Shown one piece after another: positions 22,987-31,440 of a stretch of DNA of 64,000 bases. How positions within the stretch are numbered: position 1 is the first letter of the stretch; each line of letters begins with the position of its first letter. The notes below the pieces were generated by a model, which saw only the letters and a list, made by a program, of their open reading frames with translations, searched no databases and had not been told where the DNA came from. The stretch lies in contig NZ_KZ614149.1 of assembly GCF_002886255.1 (NCBI RefSeq), forward strand, positions 3,717,272 to 3,781,271, written 5' to 3'. The stretch comes from Alteribacillus bidgolensis. Its GTDB lineage: Bacteria; Bacillota; Bacilli; Bacillales; Marinococcaceae. A program made the translations under genes and the position numbers.

Positions 22987-23532
22987 ATGGAGTATGTAAG
23001 GCCCATAAAAGAAATAGAAGTGATTTTTTTAATGAAACGTGAGTTAAAAAAACAATCTTCGAGAAATTATTTGCTGTTTGTTATGGAGATTAACACAGGG
23101 TTAAGAATTAGTGAAATTCTTAGTCTCTCCATTAAAGACGTGTATCAAAACAGAGAACCAGTGGATTTTTTAAAATTAAAAAGAGAAGATGTGTATCTTA
23201 ATGCGCAAGTGAAGCGTGCCCTGAGATGGTTTGGGAAAAAACATCCATTTAGTAATCCAGAGAGTTATTTGTTCCTATCTTCTCGAGGGAAAACAGCGAT
23301 CAGCAGGCAGCAGGCTTATCGCATTATTAACCGGGCAGCAGAAAATGTGGGTTTGTCAGAAAAAATCGGTCCCCACACCTTACGAAAGACGTTTGGTTAC
23401 CATGCCTATAAGAAGGGGATTGCTGTTTCTCTAATACAAAGACGCTTTTGTCATCACACGCCAGCTGAAACGCTAAGATACATCGGGATAAATAAAGAAC
23501 AAGTAAAACCTCAGCTGGATATAAATTTATAG
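22987..23532 (+). CDS. tyrosine recombinase, catalytic domain only
   Basis: A 181-residue site-specific recombinase of the phage-integrase family. The catalytic residues are visible: Arg in TGLRISEIL, Lys near DFLKLKRED, HTLRKTFGYH (HxxR), His in RRFCHHT and the nucleophile Tyr in TLRYIGI. The N-terminal SAM-like core-binding domain is absent, with only about 15 residues before the catalytic fold. The ATG at 22987 follows AAAGGAG at 9 nt; an upstream ATG overlaps. No attachment-site repeats or excisionase are seen next to it. It may be a host recombinase of the YoeC type or a mobile-element remnant. Confidence 0.85.
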   Translation: MEYVRPIKEIEVIFLMKRELKKQSSRNYLLFVMEINTGLRISEILSLSIKDVYQNREPVDFLKLKREDVYLNAQVKRALRWFGKKHPFSNPESYLFLSSRGKTAISRQQAYRIINRAAENVGLSEKIGPHTLRKTFGYHAYKKGIAVSLIQRRFCHHTPAETLRYIGINKEQVKPQLDINL

Positions 23533-23547
23533 AGAGGGGGAACCAGC

Positions 23548-25020
23548 GTGTTTGTCGGCAGTTTTGATATCGATTCCTTTGTCTTACTAGCCGCTTTGCT
23601 TTTGATTGTCGGCGTCAGTGTCACAAAATTTTCATCACGTCTTGGTATGCCCTCCTTGGTGCTGTTTATTTTAGTAGGAATGTTAATTGGAAGCGATGGA
23701 TTAGGAATTATTTATTTTGATAACGCAGAACAAGCTCAATTAGTAGGTATTATTGCGTTAGTTATTATTTTGTTTGAAGGTGGTACACAGACAAAATGGC
23801 CAACCATCCGGCCGGTTATGTGGCCGTCTATATCACTGGCTACAATCGGAGTATTAATAACTTCCTTGATTGTTGGTTTTGCCGCTCGATTTGTTGTCGA
23901 TCTAACTTGGCTTGAAGCCCTTTTACTTGGAGCCATTGTCGGTTCAACAGATGCTGCAGCTGTATTTGCCTCGCTTAAAGAACGTAATATCAGCACAAAA
24001 GTTGGGGCAACAATGGAAGCTGAATCAGGCACAAATGATCCAATGGCTGTCTTTTTGACTTTAATCTTTATCGAATTGATCACTGTTAATCAGCCTAATT
24101 ATTTACTTTTGTTTGGCTCCTTTTTTTGGCAGATGGGGCTGGGTTTATTAATTGGGCTTGCACTTGGTAAAATTGCCTCTATCTCCATTAATCATATTAA
24201 CTTGGATTCGAGTGGACTTTATCCTATCTTTGCCCTTTCGTTTGCACTATTAACATACAGCACAGCTTCCTTAATAAATGCCAGCGGTTTTTTGGCTGTA
24301 TATGTTGCTGCTCTGGTTATTGGGAATTCAGAGCTGACGTATCGACATTCGATTTTTCGTTTCAATGAAGGTTTTGCATGGATGGCACAAATATTAATGT
24401 TTATTATTCTTGGTTTGCTTGCTTTTCCAGAACAAATTCTATCTGTCCCTGTAATTATAAACGGCATGCTGTTATCTGCCGTTCTTATTTTAATAGCACG
24501 TCCGGCCGCAACATTTTTATCAACCATTGCAATGAACTACTCGCTAAAAGAAAAAACATTTTTGGCTTGGGCAGGCCTGCGAGGAGCAGTGCCTATTGTA
24601 CTGGCTACATTTGCTATTGTGGCAGAAGTAGAAAAGGGACAAATGATCTTTAATATTGTATTTTTTATTGTACTAACTTCTGCTCTTATTCAAGGTTCGT
24701 CGCTTTCGTTTATGGCAAAAAAGCTTGGATTGTCTGGTCCGAAAAAAGAAACGCCGCATCATTCCCTTGAATTAATTTCCATAGGCAAAGCAAATGCTGA
24801 AATTATAGAATTTAAAACGGATGAAAATACGCCTATTGTCGGGAAGAAACTTCAGGATATTGAGTTTCCAAATACAGTACTGATAAGTGCAATTGTTAGG
24901 GACGAAAATTTAGTTACTCCTTATGGAGAGACTGAAATTAAAGAAGATGACTTCTTGTATATTCTTGTTTCACGCAAACAAAAAAACAAGCTCCGTCGGA
25001 TGTTAAAGCGTGAACATTAA
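23548..25020 (+). CDS. CPA1-type potassium (or sodium)/proton antiporter with TrkA-C domain
   Basis: A 490-residue cation/proton antiporter. The N-terminal 12-13 helix Na_H_Exchanger domain (about 8-395) includes the ion-site motif GAIVGSTDAAAVF, and GLRGAVPIVLATFAIVAEV. A C-terminal TrkA_C/RCK_C domain (about 410-485, NTVLISAIVRDENLVTPYGET) follows. This is the NhaP2/CvrA architecture; K+/H+ exchange is likely, which fits salt or alkaline adaptation. The GTG at 23548 follows GAGAGGGGG. It is 15 nt downstream of the recombinase gene. Confidence 0.92.
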   Translation: MFVGSFDIDSFVLLAALLLIVGVSVTKFSSRLGMPSLVLFILVGMLIGSDGLGIIYFDNAEQAQLVGIIALVIILFEGGTQTKWPTIRPVMWPSISLATIGVLITSLIVGFAARFVVDLTWLEALLLGAIVGSTDAAAVFASLKERNISTKVGATMEAESGTNDPMAVFLTLIFIELITVNQPNYLLLFGSFFWQMGLGLLIGLALGKIASISINHINLDSSGLYPIFALSFALLTYSTASLINASGFLAVYVAALVIGNSELTYRHSIFRFNEGFAWMAQILMFIILGLLAFPEQILSVPVIINGMLLSAVLILIARPAATFLSTIAMNYSLKEKTFLAWAGLRGAVPIVLATFAIVAEVEKGQMIFNIVFFIVLTSALIQGSSLSFMAKKLGLSGPKKETPHHSLELISIGKANAEIIEFKTDENTPIVGKKLQDIEFPNTVLISAIVRDENLVTPYGETEIKEDDFLYILVSRKQKNKLRRMLKREH

Positions 25021-25063
25021 ACGATTAACCTACTGGCGCAGGTGGTGTGATAAAATAAAGGCG

Positions 25064-25165
25064 GCAATATTTTTAAAGGCTTAGTGTTTGAGGGGTAACA
25101 GCATAAGATAAACCACGACACGACATTCGCCTTAGGCACTTGGCGACGAGCCGAGTTTTTCTAAT
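25064..25165 (+). repeat. dispersed repeat, copy 4 (divergent)
   Basis: The promoter-like half has diverged (TTTTTAAAGGCTTAGTG...CATAAG), but the distal half is clear: CATTCGCC, ACTTGGCGACGAGCCGAG and TTTTTCTAAT. The hairpin plus T-tract lies in the 5' leader of the AEC transporter gene, 24 nt before its start. Confidence 0.75.
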
Positions 25166-25189
25166 GGATTTAATTAAAGGTGGTTTTGT

Positions 25190-26089
25190 ATGACTGTACT
25201 TTTTGACGTTTTAATACCGATTGCTCTTATCTTTTTAACAGGTTTTTATCTGCAAAAAAAACAGATGATAGATGTGCGTTCCGTCTCATCTGTTGCTCTT
25301 TATATTTTAACACCTGCTCTTGTTTTTCGAACATTTTATACAACAGAACCTGATGGGGACTTATTTAAAATTGCTGTTTTTTCTGTGTTGTTCTTATTAA
25401 TTATGCTTCTCGTTAATCGATTATTTGCTTACTTTTTTAAGTGGAATTCCAAAGAATCAAGCGGTATGGGACTTGCTGTGACTTTTATGAATGCTGGGAA
25501 TTACGGTGCACCGTTGATTTTATTCGCTTTCGGTGAAACAGCTTTTGCATATTCCGTAGTATTTATGGTTATTCAATCGCTCTTAATGAGTACAGCTGGA
25601 GTATATTTGGCGAATCGAAGCAGTTTAACAGCAGCTGATGCTTTCCGGGTTGTGTTAAAGATGCCTGTTTTTTATGCATTAATACTTGGAGTGTTGTTTC
25701 AAGCTTTACATATAGACATAAAAGAAACGTATATGGATGCGGTTAGTATGGTGGCGGAAGCTGCTATTCCTGTTGTAATGGTGGTTCTTGGGATGCAGCT
25801 GTCAAAAATATCAATTTCTTCGCTGGACTGGAAACTAGTCAGTATAGGTACCTTGTTAAGGCTTGTGATTTCCCCTTTAATAGCTTTTGGGCTTACTGTT
25901 TTGCTTCAAACAAACAGCACGTTAAGCATTGTATTGATTGTTTCTACTGCCATGCCGACAGCAGCGACCATAGCGATGATTGCTGTTCAATTTGATTCCA
26001 GTCCACAGCTGGTATCAAGTATTACATTAGTGACAACACTTTTAAGTGTGCCGTCTTTGTGGATTTTGCTTACAATCATTGGAGTGTAA
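25190..26089 (+). CDS. AEC-family transporter (auxin efflux carrier superfamily)
   Basis: A 299-residue permease with ten predicted helices in two five-helix repeats. The family landmarks are FMNAGNYGAPLILFAFGE in the first half and VVMVVLGMQLSK with STAMPTAATIAMIAVQF in the second. Bacterial AEC proteins export or exchange dicarboxylates or other organic anions; the substrate is unknown. AAAGGTGG precedes the ATG. Because the repeat hairpin lies between any upstream promoter and the ATG, expression may be attenuated. Confidence 0.9.
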   Translation: MTVLFDVLIPIALIFLTGFYLQKKQMIDVRSVSSVALYILTPALVFRTFYTTEPDGDLFKIAVFSVLFLLIMLLVNRLFAYFFKWNSKESSGMGLAVTFMNAGNYGAPLILFAFGETAFAYSVVFMVIQSLLMSTAGVYLANRSSLTAADAFRVVLKMPVFYALILGVLFQALHIDIKETYMDAVSMVAEAAIPVVMVVLGMQLSKISISSLDWKLVSIGTLLRLVISPLIAFGLTVLLQTNSTLSIVLIVSTAMPTAATIAMIAVQFDSSPQLVSSITLVTTLLSVPSLWILLTIIGV

Positions 26090-26175
26090 AAGAAGTGTCA
26101 TAGGTGTTAAACGAAATATAATTTTCAAACTGGTACAATAATTACTAGAAATACTATGGAAAGAAGGGAACAATA

Positions 26176-26928
26176 TTGAAAAAGATAAGCGGCATCTTTC
26201 TATTAAGTCTTCTATTAACGGCTTGTGGTCAAACGGAGGAAAAGGACGGACAAACGAGTGATAACAATGATCCTGAACAACCAATAGAAGTAGAAATGGA
26301 AATGGCAGAAAAAGCAGAACAAGGGGAAGAAGTAGAAATAGGGGCTTTTGTTACTCAAGGAGAAGAAAAAGTGACAGATGCTAATGAAGTGCTTTTTGAA
26401 ATATGGAAAGAAGGCGACAAGGCGGAGAGCGAAGAATTTTTGGCTGAAGAACCTGAAGATGAAAAATATTCGATTACACACACCTTTGAAGAGGAAGGTA
26501 TTTACCATGTTACTGCGCATGTGACAGCTCGAGGAATGCACAGCATGCCAACGGAGGAAATTACAGTAGGTCAGTCCGTTGAAAAAACGGAAGATAATGG
26601 TGAGGAAACAGATATTCATGCTGGTCATCAACATGGTTCTCCGGTAACAGCAGATTTGCAATCTCCATCTGAATTAAAAGCAGGAGAAGAAATGGAGATA
26701 TCGTTTCAAGTTGCTGAAGAAGGAGAGCCGATACGTAATGCTAGAGTAAGGCTTGAGATATGGCAAAAAGGAGACGAGACGCGGGAGTGGGTTGATGCTG
26801 AGGAAGAAAGTGGTTTATACATTGCTTCTCATACCTTCGAAGAATCAGGGGATTATATGATGACCGTTCACATTGAAGATGAGGAAGATTTGCACGAACA
26901 CGTAGATAAAATGGTATCGGTAAAATAA
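26176..26928 (+). CDS. lipoprotein with two YtkA-like domains
   Basis: A 250-residue secreted lipoprotein with signal peptide and lipobox LLLTACG (Cys at about 17). The mature part is strongly acidic. Two YtkA/FixH-like beta domains (about 38-130 and 155-250) repeat the pattern VLFEIWKEGDKAESEEF...GIYHVTAHV and VRLEIWQKGDETREWVD...GDYMMTVHI. A His-rich linker (HAGHQHG) joins them and could bind metal. It starts with TTG at 26176. The acidity suits high external salt. The function is unknown; YtkA-like domains are often linked to copper or respiratory-complex assembly. Confidence 0.85.
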   Translation: MKKISGIFLLSLLLTACGQTEEKDGQTSDNNDPEQPIEVEMEMAEKAEQGEEVEIGAFVTQGEEKVTDANEVLFEIWKEGDKAESEEFLAEEPEDEKYSITHTFEEEGIYHVTAHVTARGMHSMPTEEITVGQSVEKTEDNGEETDIHAGHQHGSPVTADLQSPSELKAGEEMEISFQVAEEGEPIRNARVRLEIWQKGDETREWVDAEEESGLYIASHTFEESGDYMMTVHIEDEEDLHEHVDKMVSVK

Positions 26929-26947
26929 GATAGAAGATCTTATCAAG

Positions 26948-26987
26948 AGGCTGGCTCCATCGTGTAAAGAAGCCAGCCCTGCTTTTG
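26948..26987. terminator. terminator between convergent lipoprotein and tautomerase genes
   Basis: aggctggct and agccagccct pair across a 13-nt loop, with GCTTTTG after the stem. Confidence 0.65.
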
Positions 26988-26992
26988 AATAG

Positions 26993-27202
26993 TTATTCTC
27001 CTCTTTTTCTCCGTTCTGTAATAGGTTCTGCTCCAATGCCCCAGTTGTCTGTTTCTACTTCATCAATCACGACCACAGTAGTGTTAGGATTTTTACCAAG
27101 TACGTCTTGTAACAACTTGGTACTCCCAGCAATGAGCTCCTTTTTTTGTTCAGCAGTTACTGGCTCTTGTTCTTTTGTAATTTTAATATTAATGTATGGC
27201 AT
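26993..27202 (-). CDS. 4-oxalocrotonate tautomerase family protein
   Basis: A 69-residue tautomerase. The mature protein begins with the catalytic Pro1 (M-PYINIKITKE) and contains VTAEQKKELIAGSTKLLQDVLGKNP and VVVIDEVETDNWGIGAEP, as in the 4-OT/YwhB group. It catalyses keto-enol tautomerisation of small 2-oxo acids. The ATG at 27202 follows AAAGGAG; the upstream frame would bury Pro1 and is rejected. It is somewhat longer at the C-terminus than classical 62-residue 4-OT. Confidence 0.92.
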   Translation of the reverse strand: MPYINIKITKEQEPVTAEQKKELIAGSTKLLQDVLGKNPNTTVVVIDEVETDNWGIGAEPITERRKRGE

Positions 27203-27251
27203 ACATATTCTCCTTTCTATCATTTCAGTGAAGGGTAAGAAACTTTTGATT

Positions 27252-28439
27252 TCATCTGTTTTTTTGCAGTCCTTGTGCTATCCCAAGACACCCCATTCCA
27301 GTTAAAAGTACAGCACCTGCAAAGTAAAAAGAGGAAGATAGAGCTGCTGTTGCCGATATGAGTAAGCCGGCAGCAATGGGTCCGATCATTTGGCCAAGGC
27401 TGTAAATGAAAGTAAATCCTCCAATTATATTATTACTTTGTCCCGCAGCAGCATTCCTCGCTTCTGCCATAGTTAGTGTCACAATCCCCATAAAGGTTGC
27501 TCCAAAGAGAAAAGAGCCAACTAATGCTCCGAAACCATTAAAGAAAATCACAGGGAAAAGAACACCTGATATTTGCAGAAAAAAAGCAGCCTGCAGTGCA
27601 GCAAGGTTTCCAATTTTAGAAGCAACTCCAGACCATATAACGCATGAGGGAGCAGCAGCCGCACCGACTAAAACCCAGCTTAAAGAAGGGTTCGATTGAA
27701 GCATCGGAATTTCAGCTGCAAAAGCGACCAAATAAGTCCCGCTGATTATGTAACCGATTCCTTCGAGTCCATAAGCGGCGCAAAGCCACGGTAATATCGT
27801 TTTCGTTTTTGACTGTACTAGATTATTTTCTGCGTTTTTTATTTCAATGCTCTCTTTTTCAGGTGCTTCAGAAAGTCTTTTCCAGGTAAATAATCCTAGA
27901 ATAGTGGATAGTATTCCAAGAGCAATCCAAATCCCTGCCCAGTCAAATGAAATGGATAATAGCGGTACAAGAAGTCCAGTTGAAAATATACCTAATCCTA
28001 CTCCTCCAAATAGGTATCCTGTCCAAGAAGCATGTCCTGCGCTGACTAGGTAATCTATAACAATACTTGAAACAAGAACAAAAACAATACCGCTTGTTAC
28101 CCCAGATAAAAAGCGTAAAAGATGCCAGATTAACTCATTTACAACAACTCCCATCAAGAAAGTAGAAGCTATGTTCAAGATCAAATGAAAATATGCATAA
28201 TAGGCTTTTCCTTTTTTCCATGCCATTTTTCCTGCTAGAAGAGCACCTACAAGATAGCCAAAGTAATTGCTAGAAGCCAAGTATCCGGCTGTTTCATTAT
28301 TTAAATGTGTTGCTTCTACCATTAATGGCAGGATGGGAGTGTAAGCGAATCTGCCAATACCCATTACGACAAACAGAGCTGCCATTCCTGCTGTTAATAT
28401 AAGTATTGCATATTTTTTTGAAGGAAGTACTTGTATCAT
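27252..28439 (-). CDS. YbfB/YjiJ family MFS transporter
   Basis: A 395-residue, 12-helix major facilitator of the YbfB/YjiJ family. The signature MGIGRFAYTPILPLMVE lies in helix 1 and LASSNYFGYLVGALLAGKM in helix 2. The substrate is unknown. The ATG at 28439 follows AAGGAcg; a GTG three codons earlier is less well placed. It is divergent from the thi operon, and its start is about 70 nt from the promoter of that operon. Confidence 0.88.
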   Translation of the reverse strand: MIQVLPSKKYAILILTAGMAALFVVMGIGRFAYTPILPLMVEATHLNNETAGYLASSNYFGYLVGALLAGKMAWKKGKAYYAYFHLILNIASTFLMGVVVNELIWHLLRFLSGVTSGIVFVLVSSIVIDYLVSAGHASWTGYLFGGVGLGIFSTGLLVPLLSISFDWAGIWIALGILSTILGLFTWKRLSEAPEKESIEIKNAENNLVQSKTKTILPWLCAAYGLEGIGYIISGTYLVAFAAEIPMLQSNPSLSWVLVGAAAAPSCVIWSGVASKIGNLAALQAAFFLQISGVLFPVIFFNGFGALVGSFLFGATFMGIVTLTMAEARNAAAGQSNNIIGGFTFIYSLGQMIGPIAAGLLISATAALSSSFYFAGAVLLTGMGCLGIAQGLQKNR

Positions 28440-28507
28440 AAATAACACGTCCTTGCTTTAACTTCCTATATTTTACCACAGTTGCCGTTAAAATCACTTT
28501 TCTTAGT

Positions 28508-28537
28508 TTGACAGATTCGGCATGTTTGTTTTAAAAT
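28508..28537 (+). promoter_or_regulatory. promoter of the thiazole operon
   Basis: TTGACA (28508-28513), 18 nt, TAAAAT (28532-28537), 22 nt before the TPP aptamer. Confidence 0.75.
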
Positions 28538-28558
28538 TTAGAAAAATACTAAATACAA

Positions 28559-28716
28559 CCACTAGGGGTGCCTTAAAGAAAGGCTGAGATTAAAGTGAAC
28601 CTTTAAAACCCTCAGAACCTGAACTGGATTATTCCAGCGGAGGAAAGTGGAGCGAAATGGACATAACAGACAAAGCTGACCAGACCGCTTTCCACTTTCA
28701 GGAAAGCGGTCTTTTT
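28559..28716 (+). ncRNA. TPP riboswitch with terminator (thiazole operon)
   Basis: The THI-box landmarks are all present: closing stem CCACT...AGTGG, GGGGTGCC, GGCTGAGAT, ACCCTCAGAACCTGAACTGG and TTCCAGCGGAGGAAAGTGG (aptamer 28559-28650). The terminator agaccgctttcc / ggaaagcggtct followed by TTTTT lies at 28682-28716. The right side of the closing stem (AAAGTGGAGC) resembles the sequence that would pair in an alternative structure. TPP binding should cause premature termination. Confidence 0.97.
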
Positions 28717-28734
28717 AAATGAAGAGGAGGTATT

Positions 28735-29343
28735 ATGAAACCGTTCTTACACGTTATTTCTACTGGAAATCAATCCCTAGAAAGGTGGTTGGATATAACC
28801 GCCAACGTTCATTCGTACGTAGATTTCATTCACATTCGTGAAAAGCTGTGGGATGAAAAAAAAATGGACGCTGCAATATTGGGATTATTAAACGCAGAAG
28901 TACCTCCTCATAAAATTATTCTTAATAATCGGCCGGAGTTGATAGCTTCGTATGGTTTAGGAGGCGTTCATTTTCCTGAAAACGTACCTATTCATAAAAC
29001 TGTTGAAGATAAATGGTTAACAGGCTGTTCTATTCACAGCAAAGAAAGCGCTGTAAAAAAAGAAATGGATGGTGCAGACTATTTATTTTTTGGACATGTT
29101 TTTGAAACAAACAGTAAACAAAATACTCTTCCAAGAGGTTTAAAATCGCTGCAGCAGGTTGTAAGTTCAGTAAAATGTCCGGTTATAGCGATAGGAGGAA
29201 TCACTTCTGAAAGAGTGAAGGATTGTGTTTCTCACGGAGCCAAAGGTATTGCTGTAATGTCTGGCATCTATGGAGCAGCCCAACCAATCGAGAAGGCAAA
29301 AGCTTATCAAAAAGCGTTAAAAGAGGAGGCATTACATGAATAA
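28735..29343 (+). CDS. tenI: thiazole tautomerase TenI
   Basis: A 202-residue TIM-barrel protein of the ThiE/TenI family. The position as first gene before thiO-thiS-thiG-thiF is that of B. subtilis tenI, which aromatises the thiazole phosphate made by ThiG. Visible motifs are FIHIREKLWDEK, IILNNRPELIASYGLGGVHFPE, GCSIHSKESA, DYLFFGHVFET and VIAIGGITSERV. It lacks the ThiE pyrophosphate-binding TTTK loop, supporting TenI. Another thiE is at 51.3 kb. GAGGAGG precedes the ATG; the end overlaps thiO by 8 nt. Confidence 0.92.
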   Translation: MKPFLHVISTGNQSLERWLDITANVHSYVDFIHIREKLWDEKKMDAAILGLLNAEVPPHKIILNNRPELIASYGLGGVHFPENVPIHKTVEDKWLTGCSIHSKESAVKKEMDGADYLFFGHVFETNSKQNTLPRGLKSLQQVVSSVKCPVIAIGGITSERVKDCVSHGAKGIAVMSGIYGAAQPIEKAKAYQKALKEEALHE

Positions 29344-30481
29344 AGCATATGATGTGCTGATTATTGGCGGCGGTGTCAATGGCTGCTCTATCGCTTATCA
29401 AATGTCCAAAAGAGGTTATAGAGCAGCTGTGCTTGAAAAAACTAGAGTTGGTGCAGAAGCATCCAGCGCAGCTGCTGGAATGCTTGGGGCACAGGTTGAA
29501 ATCAAAGAAAACGGTCCTTTTTTTGATTTTGCGAGAAAAAGCAGAGATATGTTCTCTGAATTGGTACCTGAATTAGAAGAAACGTCTGGAATTCCCGTGT
29601 CTTATGTACGGAATGGAATGCTGAAAGTGGCTCAGGCTGATACGGAAGTAAATCATCTTTTAGACATGCTCGCTTTTCAAAAAAAGGCGGGAGAACGAGC
29701 AGAGTGGAGGGATCCGAATGAAATCTCTGTCCAGGAGCCTAACATAAAGGGTGATATAAAAGGAGCCCTTTATATTCCTGGAGATGGCCAGGTGAAAGCT
29801 AAAGAATTAACCCAGGCCTATGCACGCGGAGCAAACCTATTAGGAGCAGATATATACGAATTTACTCCTGTCACAGGATTGTTGGAGGAAAATGGAAGAA
29901 TAAATGGGGTGACGACGCCTTCTGGCTGTTTTTATGCCGAACATGTAGTGCTTGCTGGCGGGGCCTCGACTGATTTAATTCCAACTGCACAAACGTATAT
30001 CCCTTCTATGATTCCAGTAAAAGGCGAGTGTATATCAGTCAAACCTGCAAAACCAATAATGAAAGCAACCATTCATGCTTCTGATCTTTACCTTGTTCCA
30101 AAGCCCGGCGGAACCATTATTATAGGTGCAACCGAACAAAATGGCCGAATGGATAAACCGGTTAGTGCAGGAGCTGTTCAGGAACTTCTTTCTAAAGCAA
30201 TCCGGCTTGTCCCTGACCTTCAGAACGCTGAATGGATAGAGGCATGGAGCGGTGTGCGGCCGCAAACGATTGACGGTATGCCGTATTTGGGCGCTGTTTC
30301 CATAAAAGGATTGTGGATGGCAGCTGGCCACTACCGTAACGGTATATTGTTATCTGCATTAACTGGGGAATGGATGGCAGATTTGATAGAAGGTACTGCT
30401 GAAAATGAGGAATGGATCAGGGCATTTGATCCATTGCGTTTAAAAGAAGGAAAGGAGGATCTAGTTGAAACTAATCATTAA
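29336..30481 (+). CDS. thiO: glycine oxidase ThiO
   Basis: An FAD-dependent oxidase of 381 residues that converts glycine to iminoglycine for thiazole synthesis. The N-terminal dinucleotide fold is VLIIGGGVNGCSIAYQMSKRG; GAEASSAAAGMLGAQVE follows; the C-terminal FAD-binding region is WSGVRPQTIDGMPYLG and AAGHYRNGILLSALTGEWMADLI. It overlaps tenI upstream and thiS downstream (17 nt), so translation is coupled. Confidence 0.95.
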   Translation: MNKAYDVLIIGGGVNGCSIAYQMSKRGYRAAVLEKTRVGAEASSAAAGMLGAQVEIKENGPFFDFARKSRDMFSELVPELEETSGIPVSYVRNGMLKVAQADTEVNHLLDMLAFQKKAGERAEWRDPNEISVQEPNIKGDIKGALYIPGDGQVKAKELTQAYARGANLLGADIYEFTPVTGLLEENGRINGVTTPSGCFYAEHVVLAGGASTDLIPTAQTYIPSMIPVKGECISVKPAKPIMKATIHASDLYLVPKPGGTIIIGATEQNGRMDKPVSAGAVQELLSKAIRLVPDLQNAEWIEAWSGVRPQTIDGMPYLGAVSIKGLWMAAGHYRNGILLSALTGEWMADLIEGTAENEEWIRAFDPLRLKEGKEDLVETNH

Positions 30482-30668
30482 CGGCACGACAAAAGAAATA
30501 CCTGATAATAATTCCACTGTGACATTACTGCTCAGCCATCTACAAATCGGTCAAAAAAAAGCTGTAGTAGAAAGAAATGGAAATATTTTAGTCAAAGAAC
30601 AACATGACAATGAACCCGTGAAGGACGGGGATAAATTTGAAATAGTTCATTTCGTTGGAGGAGGATAA
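30465..30668 (+). CDS. thiS: sulfur carrier protein ThiS
   Basis: A 67-residue ubiquitin-fold sulfur carrier. The C-terminus IVHFVGGG supplies the Gly-Gly that ThiF adenylates and that carries thiocarboxylate sulfur to ThiG. It starts with TTG at 30465 after AAAGGAGG, inside the end of thiO. Confidence 0.93.
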   Translation: MKLIINGTTKEIPDNNSTVTLLLSHLQIGQKKAVVERNGNILVKEQHDNEPVKDGDKFEIVHFVGGG

Positions 30669-30672
30669 TACG

Positions 30673-31440
30673 ATGTTAAATATCGGTCCATATACTTTTC
30701 AGTCGAGGTTATTTCTAGGAACCGGAAAATATGCTAGCGGGGAAGTGCAAAAGCAGGCGGTAGAGGCTTCTGAAACGGGAGTGCTTACGTTTGCCGTAAG
30801 ACGAATGAATATATTTGATGACAGTCAGCCAGACCCATTTGAAAGCATGGATCTCAGCGGGTTTAAACTGCTGCCAAATACTGCAGGTGCAAAAACAGCA
30901 GAAGAAGCTGTACGAATTGCAAAAATGGCTCAAGCAGCTAATATGTGTGACATGATTAAAGTAGAAGTTATTGGGTGTGACAAGACGCTTTTACCTGACC
31001 CGATAGAAACGATAAAAGCTACAGAAATGCTGCTTGACGAAGGTTTTATTGTTCTTCCTTATACGTCTGATGATGTTGTACTGGCCAGACGTCTGCAGGA
31101 GCTTGGCATTCATGCCGTTATGCCTGGCGCCTCCCCAATAGGTACTGGGCTTGGGATTATAAATCCATATAATTTATCTCACATTATCGAACAAGCTGAA
31201 GTTCCTGTTATTGTCGATGCTGGGATTGGCAGCCCTAAAGATGCCTCTTACGCAATGGAACTAGGAGCTGACGGGGTACTATTAAACACTGCAGTGTCTG
31301 GAGCTGGAGATCCTTTGAAAATGGCGGAAGCAATGAAATATGCAGTGGAAGCTGGCCGTTTAGGATTTGAAGCGGAACGTATTGAAAAGAAAATGTATGC
31401 CCAAGCAAGCAGTCCGGTTGAAGGAATGAGCAAGCTTTGA
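30673..31440 (+). CDS. thiG: thiazole synthase ThiG
   Basis: A 255-residue TIM barrel that condenses deoxyxylulose phosphate, iminoglycine and ThiS thiocarboxylate. Signatures are RLFLGTGKYASGEVQKQAVEAS, the Schiff-base Lys in MIKVEVIG, VMPGASPIGTGLGI and VIVDAGIGSPKDASYAMELGADGVLLNTAVSGA. The ATG at 30673 follows GGAGGAGG; the frame is open 6 codons upstream across that site. Confidence 0.97.
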   Translation: MLNIGPYTFQSRLFLGTGKYASGEVQKQAVEASETGVLTFAVRRMNIFDDSQPDPFESMDLSGFKLLPNTAGAKTAEEAVRIAKMAQAANMCDMIKVEVIGCDKTLLPDPIETIKATEMLLDEGFIVLPYTSDDVVLARRLQELGIHAVMPGASPIGTGLGIINPYNLSHIIEQAEVPVIVDAGIGSPKDASYAMELGADGVLLNTAVSGAGDPLKMAEAMKYAVEAGRLGFEAERIEKKMYAQASSPVEGMSKL

